From: an uncultured Treponema sp.
GTDB taxonomy: Bacteria > Spirochaetota > Spirochaetia > Treponematales > Treponemataceae
DNA length: 25,413 nucleotides
Reading direction: 5' to 3'
Assembly (NCBI GenBank): GCA_937894335.1
Contig: CALCRU010000027.1
Span: forward strand, 1-25,413
Shown: piece after piece, positions 14,270 to 23,265 of the stretch
How the letters are laid out: the number at the start of each line of letters is the position of its first letter
Numbering within the stretch: the first letter of the stretch is position 1
Program-made: the position numbers and the translations under genes
Notes under the pieces: generated by a model
Database searches by the model: none
Told to the model about the DNA's origin: nothing
What the model saw: the letters and a program-made list of their open reading frames with translations, nothing else

Positions 14270-17029
14270 ATGAAAGCAATCGAATTGGAAAAGGCATACA
14301 ATCCAAAAGAATTTGAAGACAGAATTTATGACCAATGGGTTAAGACCGGTTGTTTTAAGCCGGCATCAGACGAGGCTTCCCCTCTGCATAAGACTTATCT
14401 TGACAAAAAGGCAAAGAATCCCAGTCTAGCAAAATATACAGTCGTCATTCCTCCTCCAAATGTAACAGGTGTGCTTCATATGGGACACGGACTGAACAAT
14501 ACTCTTCAGGATATCGTTGTTCGCTATCACCGCATGAAAGGGGATGATACTCTTTGGATTCCAGGAACAGACCATGCAGGAATTGCAACTCAGAATGTTG
14601 TGGAACGGGCTCTTAAAAAAGAAGGCAAGACCCGCAACGACTTGGGACGAGAAAAATTCCTTGAGCGAACTTGGGCTGTAAAGGAAGACCATCACGCAAC
14701 AATCGTAAAGCAGCAGAAAAAGTTGGGTAACTCCACTGACTGGGACAGGGAACGCTTTACCATGGACGAAGGCCTTTCAAAGGCTGTAAGGGATGTTTTT
14801 GTTACTCTGTACGAAAGGGGACTCATTTACAAGGGACACTATCTGGTAAACTGGTGCCCTCGCTGTGGAACCGCCCTTGCCGATGACGAAGTTGATCACA
14901 CAGACACTCCCGGAGCAATGTACCACATTTGGTATGAATATGCCGACGGGCCTGCTCCAGACGGAAGTACTAGAATAGAAATTGCAACTACGCGTCCCGA
15001 AACACTTCTTGGCGATACTGCCGTTGCAGTTAATCCCAGTGACGAACGCTACAAGAACATAATTGGTAAGAAGTTAAAACTTCCCCTTACCGACCGTACA
15101 ATTCCCCTCATTGCCGACGCCTATGTAGACAAGGAGTTTGGAACTGGTATGGTAAAAATTACTCCAGCCCACGACCCTAACGACTGGCAGGTTGGTCAAA
15201 GAAACAATCTGGAAGTAATAAACATACTTAATCCCGACGGAACATTAAACGAAAACTGTCCCGAAAAATACAGGGGTCTTACCTGCGCAAAGGCCCGCGG
15301 ACTTATCATAGAAGACTTGAAAGAACTGGGACTTTACAAGGGTGAGGAAAAAATTACCCATGCTGTAGGCCACTGTTACCGATGTGCAACTGTTGTAGAG
15401 CCTTACCTTTCTGACCAGTGGTTTGTAAAGATGCGTCCCCTTGCAGATAAGGCATTGGAATGCTGGAAGAAGGGAGATATTGTATTCTATCCTCGCAAGT
15501 GGGAAAATACATATCGTCACTGGATGGAAAACATTCGCGACTGGTGCATAAGCCGCCAGCTTTGGTGGGGTCACCGCATTCCAGTTTGGTACTGCCAGTC
15601 CTGCGGAGAAGTTATAGTAAGTAGAGAAGATCCTTCAAAGTGTCCCAAGTGTGGCTCTGGTGCAGACAAGCTTGAACAGGACCCTGATGTTCTTGACACT
15701 TGGTTTAGTTCTTGGCTGTGGCCCTTTAGTACTTTGGGCTGGCCAGAAAAAACTGCCGACCTAGAAAAATTTTATCCCACTACATCTCTTATTACAGCCT
15801 ACGACATTATTCCTTTCTGGGTCTGCCGCATGATTATGGCTGGTCTTGAATTTACGGAGCAGGCACCTTTCAAAGATATTTACATTCATGGTCTTGTTCG
15901 CGACAAGCAGGGGCGCAAGATGAGCAAGTCTTTGGGTAACGGTCTTGATCCTCTTGAAATAATCGACATGTATGGAGCCGATGCCCTTAAGTTTACCTTG
16001 GGTTACATGTGCGCACAGGGGCAGGATGTTCTGGTAGACAAGGACAGCTTTAAAATGGGAAGCCGCTTCTGCAACAAGGTATGGAATGCAAGCCGCTACA
16101 TTTTGGGCAATCTGGAAGGACGCACTCTTATTCCCGTAAGCGATTCGGATTTGACAGAACTTGACAAATGGATTTATTCCTGTCTGGATAACGCCGTAGT
16201 TCAGGCTAGGGCAGCCCTTGAAGGATACCGCTACAACGATGCCGCTTCGGCTCTGTATGAATACTTCTGGAACGACTTCTGCGACTGGTATGTTGAGGCT
16301 ACAAAACTTTCATTTAAGAACGGAGACGACCATGAAAAGGGCAGGGCTGCATCAGTGTTGCTTAATGTCCTTGAAGAAAGCCTAAGACTCCTACATCCTT
16401 ACATTCCTTTCGTAACTGAAGAAATTTATGCAAAACTGCCCCTTGAAGAGATTATGCAGAACCGCACCAAGGCCGGAGTTCAGTCTGTTTTGTTCAATGA
16501 TGTATGGAACGGTCTTTTGGTAAACGCCTCTTACCCCGAACACAGGGAAGGACGCGTAGTGCCTGAGATTACAAGACGCTTTGATGTGCTTAAGGACTTA
16601 ATCCGTAATGTTCGTGCTCTTCGTGCTGAATGCGGAATAGACCCCGCCTCCAAAATCCACATTGCTGTTATGGTAACAAAGGGTAGCGCAGCGGAAGTTA
16701 TTTTTGAAAAAACCGACATGATAGAACTTCTGTGCGGAGTAAAGGGAATTGACTTTGTAGAAGAAAAGCCCTCCCGTGCAATAGGAACCGTAGGCGAAGG
16801 GTTTGAGGCTTTCCTGCTTGTTGACGAAAGCATAAACAAGGAACAGCTTGCGGCTCGCTTTACAAAGGCAATCGCTCAGGAAGAGTCTTCAATAAAACGA
16901 AGCGAATCTAAACTGAACGGAAGCTTTGCCCAGCATGCACCTGCGGAACTTGTACAGGCTGAACGGGATGCACTTGCGGAATGCAAGAGGCGCATAGAAA
17001 AACTTCAGTCCTACCTAAAGAGCCTGTAG
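14270..17029 (+). CDS. valS: Valyl-tRNA synthetase
   Basis: Class I aminoacyl-tRNA synthetase of 919 residues that charges tRNA-Val. It shows the HIGH-type motif in PPPNVTGVLHMGHG (near residue 68), the family start YNPKEFEDRIYDQW, the editing domain (ATTRPETLLGDTAVAVNP), paired CxxC motifs likely to bind zinc (CPRC, and CQSC with CPKC), and KMSKSLGN (near 550). The anticodon-binding region and a C-terminal coiled-coil arm (ending RRIEKLQSYLKSL) complete it. The start at 14270 (MKAIELEKAYNPKEF) is supported by GAGG eight bases upstream; an upstream in-frame ATG at 14249 lies within the -10 box. The HD-hydrolase gene begins 15 bases after the stop, probably in the same transcript. Confidence 0.97.
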   Translation: MKAIELEKAYNPKEFEDRIYDQWVKTGCFKPASDEASPLHKTYLDKKAKNPSLAKYTVVIPPPNVTGVLHMGHGLNNTLQDIVVRYHRMKGDDTLWIPGTDHAGIATQNVVERALKKEGKTRNDLGREKFLERTWAVKEDHHATIVKQQKKLGNSTDWDRERFTMDEGLSKAVRDVFVTLYERGLIYKGHYLVNWCPRCGTALADDEVDHTDTPGAMYHIWYEYADGPAPDGSTRIEIATTRPETLLGDTAVAVNPSDERYKNIIGKKLKLPLTDRTIPLIADAYVDKEFGTGMVKITPAHDPNDWQVGQRNNLEVINILNPDGTLNENCPEKYRGLTCAKARGLIIEDLKELGLYKGEEKITHAVGHCYRCATVVEPYLSDQWFVKMRPLADKALECWKKGDIVFYPRKWENTYRHWMENIRDWCISRQLWWGHRIPVWYCQSCGEVIVSREDPSKCPKCGSGADKLEQDPDVLDTWFSSWLWPFSTLGWPEKTADLEKFYPTTSLITAYDIIPFWVCRMIMAGLEFTEQAPFKDIYIHGLVRDKQGRKMSKSLGNGLDPLEIIDMYGADALKFTLGYMCAQGQDVLVDKDSFKMGSRFCNKVWNASRYILGNLEGRTLIPVSDSDLTELDKWIYSCLDNAVVQARAALEGYRYNDAASALYEYFWNDFCDWYVEATKLSFKNGDDHEKGRAASVLLNVLEESLRLLHPYIPFVTEEIYAKLPLEEIMQNRTKAGVQSVLFNDVWNGLLVNASYPEHREGRVVPEITRRFDVLKDLIRNVRALRAECGIDPASKIHIAVMVTKGSAAEVIFEKTDMIELLCGVKGIDFVEEKPSRAIGTVGEGFEAFLLVDESINKEQLAARFTKAIAQEESSIKRSESKLNGSFAQHAPAELVQAERDALAECKRRIEKLQSYLKSL

Positions 17030-17044
17030 TTTAGGGAGGTGGAT

Positions 17045-17653
17045 ATGGGCAAGCAACTTTATAACATGGCAACAGAAAAACCTGACCGCATGGATAAAGA
17101 GCACATGCTCCAGTTAAAGAGCATTTTCCTTGCCCCCTACATGCAGCTGGCCACTGGTCTAATTGGGAAACAGCGGCGGGCTGGAGGCAACATGTTCCGT
17201 CATCAGCTTGACACCATGAGCATACTGATTGACTACGGCTACATAGACAGCGTTCTTTTAAAGGCAAGTTGCATACACGACACTGTAGAGGACATTCCCG
17301 GATTTGACCAGAACCTTATTCGTACTGCAGACGAGGAGGGGGAAGAAGTCCTTAAGCTAGTGCTGGAAGTAACTAAGGCCGAAGGTCAGGATAAGGCAGA
17401 CTACCTTAGGGGCATAATAGATCATGGAAGCTACCGCGCCAAACTCTTAAAGTGCGCCGACAGAATTTCCAACATGATAAGCCTGGGCTTTGTTACCGAC
17501 AGCAAGTTTATAGAACGCTACTGTGACGAGACTGAGTATTTCATATTTCCCATTGCACTCGAAATAGACTACAACATGTATCAGGAACTTATAGACCTGG
17601 TGCGTACTAGACGCAAGTATCTGGAAGATTCAGGCTTTTACGACAAAAAGTGA
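17045..17653 (+). CDS. Small SpoT/MESH1-like HD phosphohydrolase
   Basis: A 202-residue single-domain HD protein. The motif order matches the hydrolase domain of RelA/SpoT proteins and small alarmone hydrolases: RH (52-53), the HDTVED core (His78, Asp79, Glu82, Asp83), EVTK (108-111) and KCADRISNM (136-144) with Asp139 and Asn143. The Glu-Asp pair is the one used by (p)ppGpp hydrolases, so a metal-dependent alarmone pyrophosphohydrolase is a reasonable guess, but other nucleotides are possible. No synthetase, TGS or ACT domain is attached. GGGAGG ends five bases before the ATG at 17045; a GTG at 17039 overlaps that site and is rejected. It follows valS closely, a telling link between tRNA charging and a possible stringent-response enzyme. 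Confidence 0.78.
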   Translation: MGKQLYNMATEKPDRMDKEHMLQLKSIFLAPYMQLATGLIGKQRRAGGNMFRHQLDTMSILIDYGYIDSVLLKASCIHDTVEDIPGFDQNLIRTADEEGEEVLKLVLEVTKAEGQDKADYLRGIIDHGSYRAKLLKCADRISNMISLGFVTDSKFIERYCDETEYFIFPIALEIDYNMYQELIDLVRTRRKYLEDSGFYDKK

Positions 17654-17665
17654 TACCGTACCTTA

Positions 17666-17694
17666 TTGCAGATTTTTTTGCATAGTTATATACT
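17666..17694 (+). promoter_or_regulatory. Promoter of the AspT/YidE-like gene
   Basis: TTGCAG (17666-17671), 17 bases, TATACT (17689-17694). The leader is about 30 bases and ends with TAGAGG (17718-17723) before the ATG at 17731. Confidence 0.65.
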
Positions 17695-17730
17695 CTTTCT
17701 ACACTTATCTAAATATATAGAGGTTTTGTT

Positions 17731-18978
17731 ATGGTCTTTTTAGGAGGACATCTTTCAATCACGTCAGTTACATTTTTGACGTTTTGTGTTTTTGCAATAG
17801 CTGCATTGGGCTATCTGCTCGGACGAATCACCATTAAGGGTGTTTCCTTGGGAACTGCTGGCGTATTCATTGTAGCTCTTCTGTTCGGTGCTTTCTTTTA
17901 CACCGATCTGGGAGCCCAGCTTGTAGTTACATACACCCATCAGACTTTGGATGAAACCCTTAAGGTTCCCTATGTTTCCAGCGCACTTAAAATCGTTGAG
18001 AACATCGGTCTTATCCTCTTCGTAACTTCAGTAGGATTTATTGCAGGTCCCGGATTTTTTGGTGACTTTAAAAAGAACTTCAAGTCATACATTCTGCTTG
18101 GACTTCTTATAATTGTTATAGGCGGACTTGCCTGTGCTGGCTGCATTGTGTTCGATGCAAAAGTGTTCGGACGCAAGTATGAAGAAGTTGCTGCAATGCT
18201 GGTGGGACTTCTTTCTGGCTCTCTTACTTCTACTCCTGCATTCTCTGCCGCAAAGGCAACGGTTGCCAGTGAGGAACTTGAGTCTATTGTTGCGGTAGGT
18301 CACGGAATTGCATACCTCTTTGGCGTTGTGGGTGTTGTTCTCTTTGTTCAGCTTGTGCCCAAGTTTACAAAGTCAGACATGGCAAAGGAAAGGGCAAAGC
18401 TTTCAGAGGCAAACCCTGAGCAGCCTTCAAAACTTACAGGTAAAGAACTTGAATTTGACACCTTCGGATTCTGTGCTTTCTGTATTGCCGCAATTCTGGG
18501 TGTTCTTGTTGGTTCATTTAAAATCGGAAACTTCTCCCTTACAACTACAGGCGGATGTCTTCTTGTTTCTCTTATTCTGGGCTATGTGGCAAAAATCGGA
18601 AATGTTTCAATCACGCCTAAGGAAAGCACACTTAAGGTTTTCCGCGAACTGTGACTTATGTTCTTCGTTATTGGTGCCGGTGTTGCAGGTGGCGCAAGTT
18701 TCGTAAAATACTTCGAATGGGTATACTTCATTTACGGAATTATAATGACACTGCTCCCCATGATCATAGGCTACATCTTTGCACGCTATGTCCTCAAACT
18801 TAACCTGCTGAACAACCTTGGTTCAATCTGCGGAGGCATGACTTCTACTCCTGCACTGGGAACCCTTATCCAGACTGCTGGAACAGAAAAGGTTGCTTCG
18901 GCCTATGCATCTACATACCCTATTGCACTTATTGCTGTTGTGGTAGTTTCTCAGGTACTTATTCTTATTTTTAGGTAG
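17731..18978 (+). pseudogene. AspT/YidE-family transporter interrupted by one in-frame TGA
   Basis: The frame from 17731 to 18978 reads as one protein of 415 codons except for a TGA at codon 308. It belongs to the AspT/YidE/YbjL antiporter family: two homologous membrane halves, each with a TSTPA-type motif (SGSLTSTPAFSAA and CGGMTSTPALGTL), and ending ASAYASTYPIALIA like family members. No RCK (TrkA-C) domains lie between the halves, so it is the short form. The first-half stretch IGLILFVTSVG aligns with L-stop-LMFFVIGAG, so the stop stands at a conserved Gly, one base from GGA. Everything after the stop is intact. An ATG two codons later (18658) could allow restart giving a separate 106-residue C-terminal piece, but no Shine-Dalgarno sequence serves it. 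Substrate unknown; dicarboxylic or amino acids are typical. Confidence 0.82.
18652..18654 (+). other. In-frame TGA inside the transporter gene
   Basis: Codon 308, between FREL and LMFF. The same frame is open on both sides. TGA is used as the terminal stop by several intact genes here (for example at 4468, 10975 and 17651), so it is unlikely to be a sense codon in this genome. Confidence 0.85.
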
Positions 18979-19003
18979 GCCTTAATTCAAGGCTTATGCA
19001 TTG

Positions 19004-19054
19004 GCGGCACCGTCTGAGTCCTTTTGTTGGGCAAGGTCAGTGCCGCTTTTTTTT
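19004..19054 (+). terminator. Rho-independent terminator after the transporter
   Basis: GCGGCAC (19004-19010) pairs with GTGCCGC (19040-19046), directly followed by eight T (19047-19054). The 29-base loop can pair further (CTGA with TCAG). A smaller hairpin, GCCTT with AAGGC (18979-18993), comes just after the stop codon. Confidence 0.8.
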
Positions 19055-19081
19055 CTTACACTCCTAGTCTTTCGCTTACCG

Positions 19082-19110
19082 TTGATTATTTTGGAATTCT
19101 GTGTTAAAAT
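19082..19110 (+). promoter_or_regulatory. MCP promoter
   Basis: TTGATT (19082-19087), 17 bases, TAAAAT (19105-19110), with a leader of about 26 bases carrying GGGAGG (19132-19137). No sigma-28-type flagellar promoter was recognised. Confidence 0.55.
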
Positions 19111-19142
19111 TATGCTGAGAAAAACTTATTCGGGAGGATTCC

Positions 19143-21029
19143 ATGGAGTATACTCTGGAGAATCGTGCAAAGTTCAATAAAAAAGTCTTCGGATACCTTA
19201 TGTTTAGCTATCTTTTTCCAGTGCTGGTATTTGGTCCAATCAGTATTTTTTCTGAAGCCGTTACCGTTGAGGAATATATAAAGATTGCCTTTAATCCATT
19301 TGTACTTCTTGTTGCGGCCGTTTTTTTTATCGTTACCCCATGCATAACCTATACTGTTCTTCTCAAAGGTTTTGCTGCATATGACGGTTCCGAAAAATCC
19401 ATTGTAAAGACCAACAAACTGTTCAAGGTTTGGTACATGGTTAACATTGGTCTTGTTGTAGGTTTTTACGCCCTCTTTGCAGGTTTCTGCGTATGGCATA
19501 CAACAATTACGGGGCTTAAACTTTCGGCCTTTGAAACAAACTGGTCAAGTTACTACACATGGCTTACTCTTTTGTGGGGTGTTGCATTTAGTTTTGCTCT
19601 CTTCGGATTTATTAGCTTGCTGGACGAAGGTGAACGGTCCATGAGTTGGCTTCCCCACAACAAGGAAGTTCAGATTATGCCCTTCAATCAGCGTGCTCTT
19701 ATAGTAATGTTCTTTGCCGTTGTATCCCTTGTTCTTATGCTGGTTCATGTTATCTCCATTCCGGGAAACCTTACCAAGGGTACGACATATCTTCTTTTTA
19801 AAAAGGTAATACCTATTGCTGTTGTTTTTGCCTTAATTCACCTTGCAAACATGTTCTTTACGGTAAGGGCAATTGGAAAAGGCATTAACGCCGTCCAGAA
19901 ACATACTGAGGAACTTGCAAAAAAGAACTATCACTTGGAGCCTCTTAAAGTTGAGTGCCGTTGCGAAATTGGAACTCTCATCAATAACATAAACAACTTT
20001 AGAGAGGAAACAAAGGGCCTTCTTGGAGACATGGTGGATTCCGCTCGCGAATCGGTAAAGACTGCCGACATTCTTAAGAACAATCTTGACACAGCCTCAA
20101 GCAATGTAGACGAAATTTCAAAAAACATCGATATAGTTCAGTGCGAAATGGGCAACCAGTCTGCAGGTGTGGAAGAGTCCAATGCTTCGGTAAATCAGAT
20201 TGTTTCCAGAATTAGGGACTTAAACTCTAGCATAGAAAGCCAGTCTTCTGCTGTAAACCAGTCCTCCGCTGCTGTTGACGAAATGGTTGCAAACATTAAT
20301 TCCGTAACGCAGATTCTTGAAAAAAATACTGAAGCCGTAAATAAGCTGGGAAACGCCTCTGAAGAAGGTCGTGGAAAAGTTAAGCATGCAGTTGAAGTTT
20401 CTAACGAAGTTTTGGAACAGTCTTCTGGACTCATGGACGCAAGTAAAATCATCCAGACTATTGCAAGCCAGACAAACCTTCTTGCCATGAACGCCGCTAT
20501 TGAATCCGCCCATGCAGGAGAAGCGGGTAAGGGTTTTGCTGTAGTTGCGGACGAAATTCGTAAGCTGGCAGAGCAGTCTAACATGCAGGGTAAGAATATC
20601 AACACAAGTCTTAAGGGGCTTTCCGAATCAATTTCTCAGATAACAGAAAGTATTGCCGAAGTTCAGCAGCAGTTTGATGTAATTTACGATTTGGCACAGA
20701 CTGTACGCTCTCAGGAACTTGTGGTTAAGAATGCAATGGAAGAGCAGAACGAAGGTAACAAGCAGGTTCTTGAGGCCATGAGGAGCATTAACGATTCTAC
20801 TGTCTCGGTAAGGGACAGTTCTGGAGAAATGCTTGTAGGTGCTGATCAGGTTGTAAAGGAAATGGAAGTTCTTGCCGAAGTTACCAGACGCATTACAGAC
20901 AGTATGCAGTCAATGAGTGAAAGCGTAGAAGGTATTACTTCTGCAGTAAGGCTCGTTTCTGACAGCTCTTCTGCAAACCAGAAGAATACCTTTGAACTTG
21001 CGGCTAAAATAGAGTCCTTTAACCTTTAG
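19143..21029 (+). CDS. Methyl-accepting chemotaxis protein with six-helix membrane sensor
   Basis: A 628-residue chemoreceptor. The first ~245 residues contain about six membrane helices with short loops and no room for a periplasmic ligand-binding domain, so sensing probably occurs in the membrane or indirectly. A HAMP-like linker follows (FFTVRAIGKGINAVQKH and on), then a long coiled coil. The CheA/CheW-binding hairpin tip is intact (IASQTNLLAMNAAIESAHAG, then GKGFAVVADEIRKLAEQS, about residues 439-478). There is no C-terminal CheR-docking pentapeptide. The start is fixed by GGGAGG five bases before the ATG. It stands alone, with a terminator upstream, and its stop overlaps the stop of the convergent aldolase gene. 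Confidence 0.92.
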   Translation: MEYTLENRAKFNKKVFGYLMFSYLFPVLVFGPISIFSEAVTVEEYIKIAFNPFVLLVAAVFFIVTPCITYTVLLKGFAAYDGSEKSIVKTNKLFKVWYMVNIGLVVGFYALFAGFCVWHTTITGLKLSAFETNWSSYYTWLTLLWGVAFSFALFGFISLLDEGERSMSWLPHNKEVQIMPFNQRALIVMFFAVVSLVLMLVHVISIPGNLTKGTTYLLFKKVIPIAVVFALIHLANMFFTVRAIGKGINAVQKHTEELAKKNYHLEPLKVECRCEIGTLINNINNFREETKGLLGDMVDSARESVKTADILKNNLDTASSNVDEISKNIDIVQCEMGNQSAGVEESNASVNQIVSRIRDLNSSIESQSSAVNQSSAAVDEMVANINSVTQILEKNTEAVNKLGNASEEGRGKVKHAVEVSNEVLEQSSGLMDASKIIQTIASQTNLLAMNAAIESAHAGEAGKGFAVVADEIRKLAEQSNMQGKNINTSLKGLSESISQITESIAEVQQQFDVIYDLAQTVRSQELVVKNAMEEQNEGNKQVLEAMRSINDSTVSVRDSSGEMLVGADQVVKEMEVLAEVTRRITDSMQSMSESVEGITSAVRLVSDSSSANQKNTFELAAKIESFNL

Positions 21030-21658
21030 GAGCGGGGAAATTCCCTCTGGGACTTTTTGCAGGCTTCTGTAATTGTGTCCCACTCCTTAAGCCTTATGTT
21101 TTCTTTTGTACACAGCCATGAACCGCTTACCGCAATAACATTTTTAAGTTTTGCGTAGGCGGTAAAATTTTCTTCGCTGATTCCACCGGTAGGCATAAAA
21201 CGCACTTTTGCAAAGGGACCTCTTATGGCATTAAGAAATTTTGTTCCTCCGCAAGCTTCTGCCGGAAAAAACTTTAGCACCGAAAGCCCTTTCTTTACAG
21301 CATGTTGAACTTCGCTGGCCGTAGAAACTCCGGGAATCACCGTAGCATTTTTTTTCATGCACCAGTCCACAATCTGGTCGTCGTAACCGGGAGAAACGAT
21401 TGCCTCTGCTCCTGCACTAAGGGCCTTCTTTGCCTGCTCAAGGGTAAGCACCGTACCTGCAAAAACCGTCATCTTGGGACATTCCGATGTAATGCGTCGT
21501 ATGCTTTCTTCTGCTGCCTCTGTCCTAAATGTAACTTCTGCAATGTCTACTCCGCCTGCAAGAAGAGCCTTTGCAAGGGGAACTGCGTCTTCCGCACTGT
21601 CAATCTGTATTACAGGAACAAGTCCTGTCTCTTCCATTTGTGAAAAGATGTCTGTCAT
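21026..21658 (-). CDS. eda: KDPG/KHG aldolase
   Basis: A 210-residue class I aldolase that splits 2-keto-3-deoxy-6-phosphogluconate into pyruvate and glyceraldehyde 3-phosphate (Entner-Doudoroff or uronate breakdown). Catalytic features are visible: Glu41 and Arg45 in EVTFRT, the phosphate-binding FMPTGGIS, and the Schiff-base Lys129 in LKFFPAE. Length is typical. The start at 21658 (MTDIFSQM) is chosen because a promoter -10 box ends six bases upstream; in-frame ATGs further up (21679 and 21700) lie within the promoter. No Shine-Dalgarno sequence is present. Neither edd nor kdgK is a neighbour. The TAA overlaps the MCP stop by two bases. Confidence 0.92.
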   Translation of the reverse strand: MTDIFSQMEETGLVPVIQIDSAEDAVPLAKALLAGGVDIAEVTFRTEAAEESIRRITSECPKMTVFAGTVLTLEQAKKALSAGAEAIVSPGYDDQIVDWCMKKNATVIPGVSTASEVQHAVKKGLSVLKFFPAEACGGTKFLNAIRGPFAKVRFMPTGGISEENFTAYAKLKNVIAVSGSWLCTKENIRLKEWDTITEACKKSQREFPRS

Positions 21659-21664
21659 GCTTTT

Positions 21665-21694
21665 AGTATAGCATTCCATGCTTACAGAGTGCAA
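21665..21694 (-). promoter_or_regulatory. eda promoter, leaderless type
   Basis: TTGCAC (21689-21694), 18 bases, TATACT (21665-21670), then six bases to the eda ATG. The -35 boxes of eda and galT stand five bases apart in opposite directions, so the two polymerases would compete. Confidence 0.6.
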
Positions 21695-21699
21695 GGTCA

Positions 21700-21729
21700 T
21701 TGAAAATCAGTGGGTCTTTATGCTACAAT
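21700..21729 (+). promoter_or_regulatory. galT promoter, leaderless type
   Basis: TTGAAA (21700-21705), 18 bases, TACAAT (21724-21729), six bases to the galT ATG at 21736, with no Shine-Dalgarno sequence. Confidence 0.62.
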
Positions 21730-21735
21730 GCACCC

Positions 21736-23247
21736 ATGAACATCTACGAAGCCATTAATGCACTTACCGGTTACGGACTTACCACCGGACTTATAGAACA
21801 GGAAGACATCATCTTTACGCAGAACCGTCTTCTGGAAACACTTTCTCTTGACGGATTTGAAAGTGACGCTCAGGCTGCCAACATTCCCCGAACAGAGCGT
21901 GGTCAGTTGGAAGAAATTCTTTCAGTTATGCTGGACTATGCTTCTTCTCACAAACTGTTGCAGGGCGATGGTATTGTTTACCGAGACTTGTTTGACACAA
22001 AACTCATGTCATGCCTTGTAGCCCGTCCTTCCGAAATAGAAAAGAAATTTCTTGAGATGTACAAAAAGTCTCCCGTAGAGGCAACCGACTGGTACTACAC
22101 TTTTTCTCAAGACACTGATTACATCCGCCGTTACAGGGTTTGCAAGGATGTCAAATGGAAGAGTCCCACAGAGTATGGCGACATGGACATTACAATCAAT
22201 TTGTCAAAGCCCGAAAAAGATCCTAAGGCAATTGCAGCCGCACGAAACGCACCCAAAAGCGGATACCCTGCCTGCCTTCTTTGCAAGCAGAATGTGGGCT
22301 ATGCAGGCCGTGTAAATCATGCGGCACGACAGAACCACAGAATCATTTCCTTAAAACTTGCTGGTAAGGAATGGGGTCTTCAGTATTCTCCCTATGTATA
22401 CTACAACGAGCACTGCATTGTTTTCAGCGCTGAGCATACTCCAATGAAAATTAGCAGGGAAACTTTTCTTAGCCTCTTTGACTTTGTAAAACTCTTTCCT
22501 CATTACACAGTTGGAAGCAATGCCGACCTTCCCATTGTTGGCGGTTCAATTCTTTCTCATAATCACTTTCAGGGCGGTCGTTACGAGTTTGCAATGGCAA
22601 AGGCTCCTGTTGAAGAAAAGTTTACTGTCTTTGGATTTGAGGATGTTGAGTGCGGAATAGTAAAGTGGCCCATGAGCGTTATCCGGTTGGACTCAACAAG
22701 TAGCGACAGGGTAGTGGCCCTTGCCGACAGAATTCTAAACAAGTGGAGGGCCTACACTGATGTGGATGCATTTATCTATGCTGAAACTGACGGAGAAAAG
22801 CACAACACCATAACTCCCATTGCCCGTAAGCGTGGAGACAAGTTTGAGCTTGATCTGGTTCTTCGCAACAACATTACAACTCCAGAACATCCTCTTGGCG
22901 TATTCCATCCTCATGCGGAACTTCATCATATTAAAAAGGAAAACATTGGCCTTATAGAAGTAATGGGTCTTGCCGTTCTTCCCTCTCGATTAAAGACAGA
23001 ACTTGCAGAACTGGGAGAGGCAATCCTTACTGGACGAGACCTGCGCTCAGACGAAGTGCTTTCTAAACATGCTGACTGGGTTCAGGAATTTTTGCCAAAG
23101 TATCAGAATGTAAATGCTTCCAATGTGGAGGATATCCTACAGAAGGAAGTGGGTCTTGTGTTTGCAAAGGTTCTTGAACATGCCGGCGTCTACAAGCGCA
23201 ATGAACAGGGTAAGGCAGCATTCAAAAAATTTATCAGCATTTTATAA
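21736..23247 (+). CDS. galT: UDP-glucose:hexose-1-phosphate uridylyltransferase, family 2
   Basis: GalT exchanges the UMP group between UDP-glucose and galactose 1-phosphate in the Leloir pathway. This 503-residue protein is of the long family 2 type known from Firmicutes, recognised by its start (MNIYEAINALTGYGL), NAPKSGYPACLLCKQNVGYAGR, and the active-site region GGSILSHNHFQGGRYEFAM near residue 274. The start at 21736 is taken because it matches the family and because the -10 box lies within the longer frame that begins at 21700. galK and galE are not in the window. asnA follows after 18 bases, so the three genes to 25292 probably form one operon. Confidence 0.93.
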   Translation: MNIYEAINALTGYGLTTGLIEQEDIIFTQNRLLETLSLDGFESDAQAANIPRTERGQLEEILSVMLDYASSHKLLQGDGIVYRDLFDTKLMSCLVARPSEIEKKFLEMYKKSPVEATDWYYTFSQDTDYIRRYRVCKDVKWKSPTEYGDMDITINLSKPEKDPKAIAAARNAPKSGYPACLLCKQNVGYAGRVNHAARQNHRIISLKLAGKEWGLQYSPYVYYNEHCIVFSAEHTPMKISRETFLSLFDFVKLFPHYTVGSNADLPIVGGSILSHNHFQGGRYEFAMAKAPVEEKFTVFGFEDVECGIVKWPMSVIRLDSTSSDRVVALADRILNKWRAYTDVDAFIYAETDGEKHNTITPIARKRGDKFELDLVLRNNITTPEHPLGVFHPHAELHHIKKENIGLIEVMGLAVLPSRLKTELAELGEAILTGRDLRSDEVLSKHADWVQEFLPKYQNVNASNVEDILQKEVGLVFAKVLEHAGVYKRNEQGKAAFKKFISIL

Positions 23248-23265
23248 ATAAAAGGAGAAACAGCC

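Noticed and set aside
18652..18654. TGA read as glycine, as in the code of some uncultured phyla.
   Set aside because: Intact genes here end in TGA at the expected family length (cyclase at 4470, ABC gene at 10977, HD gene at 17653), and no other in-frame TGA is found in conserved genes.
18652..18697. Selenocysteine recoding of the transporter TGA; a hairpin (TTG, bulged G, TGCC with GGCGCAA, 12-base loop, 18671-18697) lies 16 bases downstream, roughly where a bacterial SECIS could sit.
   Set aside because: The family residue at this place is Gly, not Cys, no redox role is known for it, and GC-containing hairpins of this size are common. A point mutation is simpler. Peptide evidence with Sec at codon 308 would reverse this.
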